The position numbers were made by a program, and so were the translations under genes. The notes below the pieces were generated by a model. The model had not been told where the DNA came from, ran no database searches, and saw nothing but the letters and a program-made list of their open reading frames with translations. Below are positions 63,837 to 64,000 of a stretch of 64,000 bases of DNA, one piece after another; within the stretch, counting starts at the first letter, position 1; each line of letters begins with the position of its first letter. This stretch comes from Serinus canaria (Eukaryota > Chordata > Aves > Passeriformes > Fringillidae), in assembly GCF_022539315.1 (NCBI RefSeq), contig NC_066315.1:98437990-98501989 (forward strand). The letters are read 5' to 3'.

Positions 63837-64000
63837 GAGCCTGTGACTATACGAATGCCAAATTTCTTATCTACAATAATGTGTTGCAACCTTCTAGCAC
63901 AATGTGAAAATCTTTGCTTCCACAGACTTTTCAAACTTCCTTGTTTTTTTTTTTTCAGGCACATTTTTAAAAGATAACTTGGGTGACCTAAAAATAAAAA
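63837..64000. other. Window edge, no feature recognised
   Basis: AT-rich sequence with a T-run at about 63944-63955. Nothing further can be supported before the end of the window. Confidence 0.5.

Overview
This window looks like nuclear DNA of a bird. The main evidence is seven or eight separate insertions of CR1 (chicken repeat 1) non-LTR retrotransposon, most of them showing the typical 3' tail near ATTCTGTGATTCTG or its complement. There is also one solo endogenous-retrovirus LTR whose left edge (GGGTTAGAGTTAATTTTCTT) and right half (CATGAGTTTTCTCATTTTCA) match a family common in bird genomes. The DNA is visibly AT-rich and CpG-poor, and no Alu, B1/B2 or L1 elements were recognised. The order within birds cannot be fixed from the sequence; a passerine is a guess.

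I found no protein-coding gene, exon, tRNA, rRNA or CRISPR array that I can support. The open reading frames are short and scattered on both strands. The longest (203 codons, 19533-20144) lies antisense to a CR1 copy. Several others of more than 80 codons are products of simple repeats. The window reads as a gene desert or the inside of a very large intron.

Layout. Positions 1-16967 are mostly unique AT-rich DNA with one sense CR1 tail (3445-3769) and small tandem repeats near 6.2, 10.4 and 12.4 kb. Positions 16968-26085 are the repeat-rich part: a sense CR1 (16968-17255), a GGGA repeat (17421-17441), an antisense CR1 (19571-20040), and a nested pair in which a younger CR1 (24567-25240) splits an older one (24291-24566 plus 25241-26085). 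Positions 26086-37998 hold a TATAAA hexamer array (28601-28797), a decayed minisatellite with a period of about 20 bp (29473-29745) and a TG/TA microsatellite (36508-36562). Positions 38151-61355 hold a 213-nt pure pyrimidine tract (45091-45303), a striking pair of abutting hairpins (50872-51011) and a GC-rich patch (56450-56840). The solo LTR lies at 61356-61877 and a short CR1 tail at 63767-63836.

No genes work together here. The most unusual object is the abutting double inverted repeat at 50872-51011. Its arms are arranged as if a 64-bp duplex closed by a hairpin at each end had been opened opposite its middle and inserted. This is probably the scar of a template-switch or end-joining event rather than a functional system.
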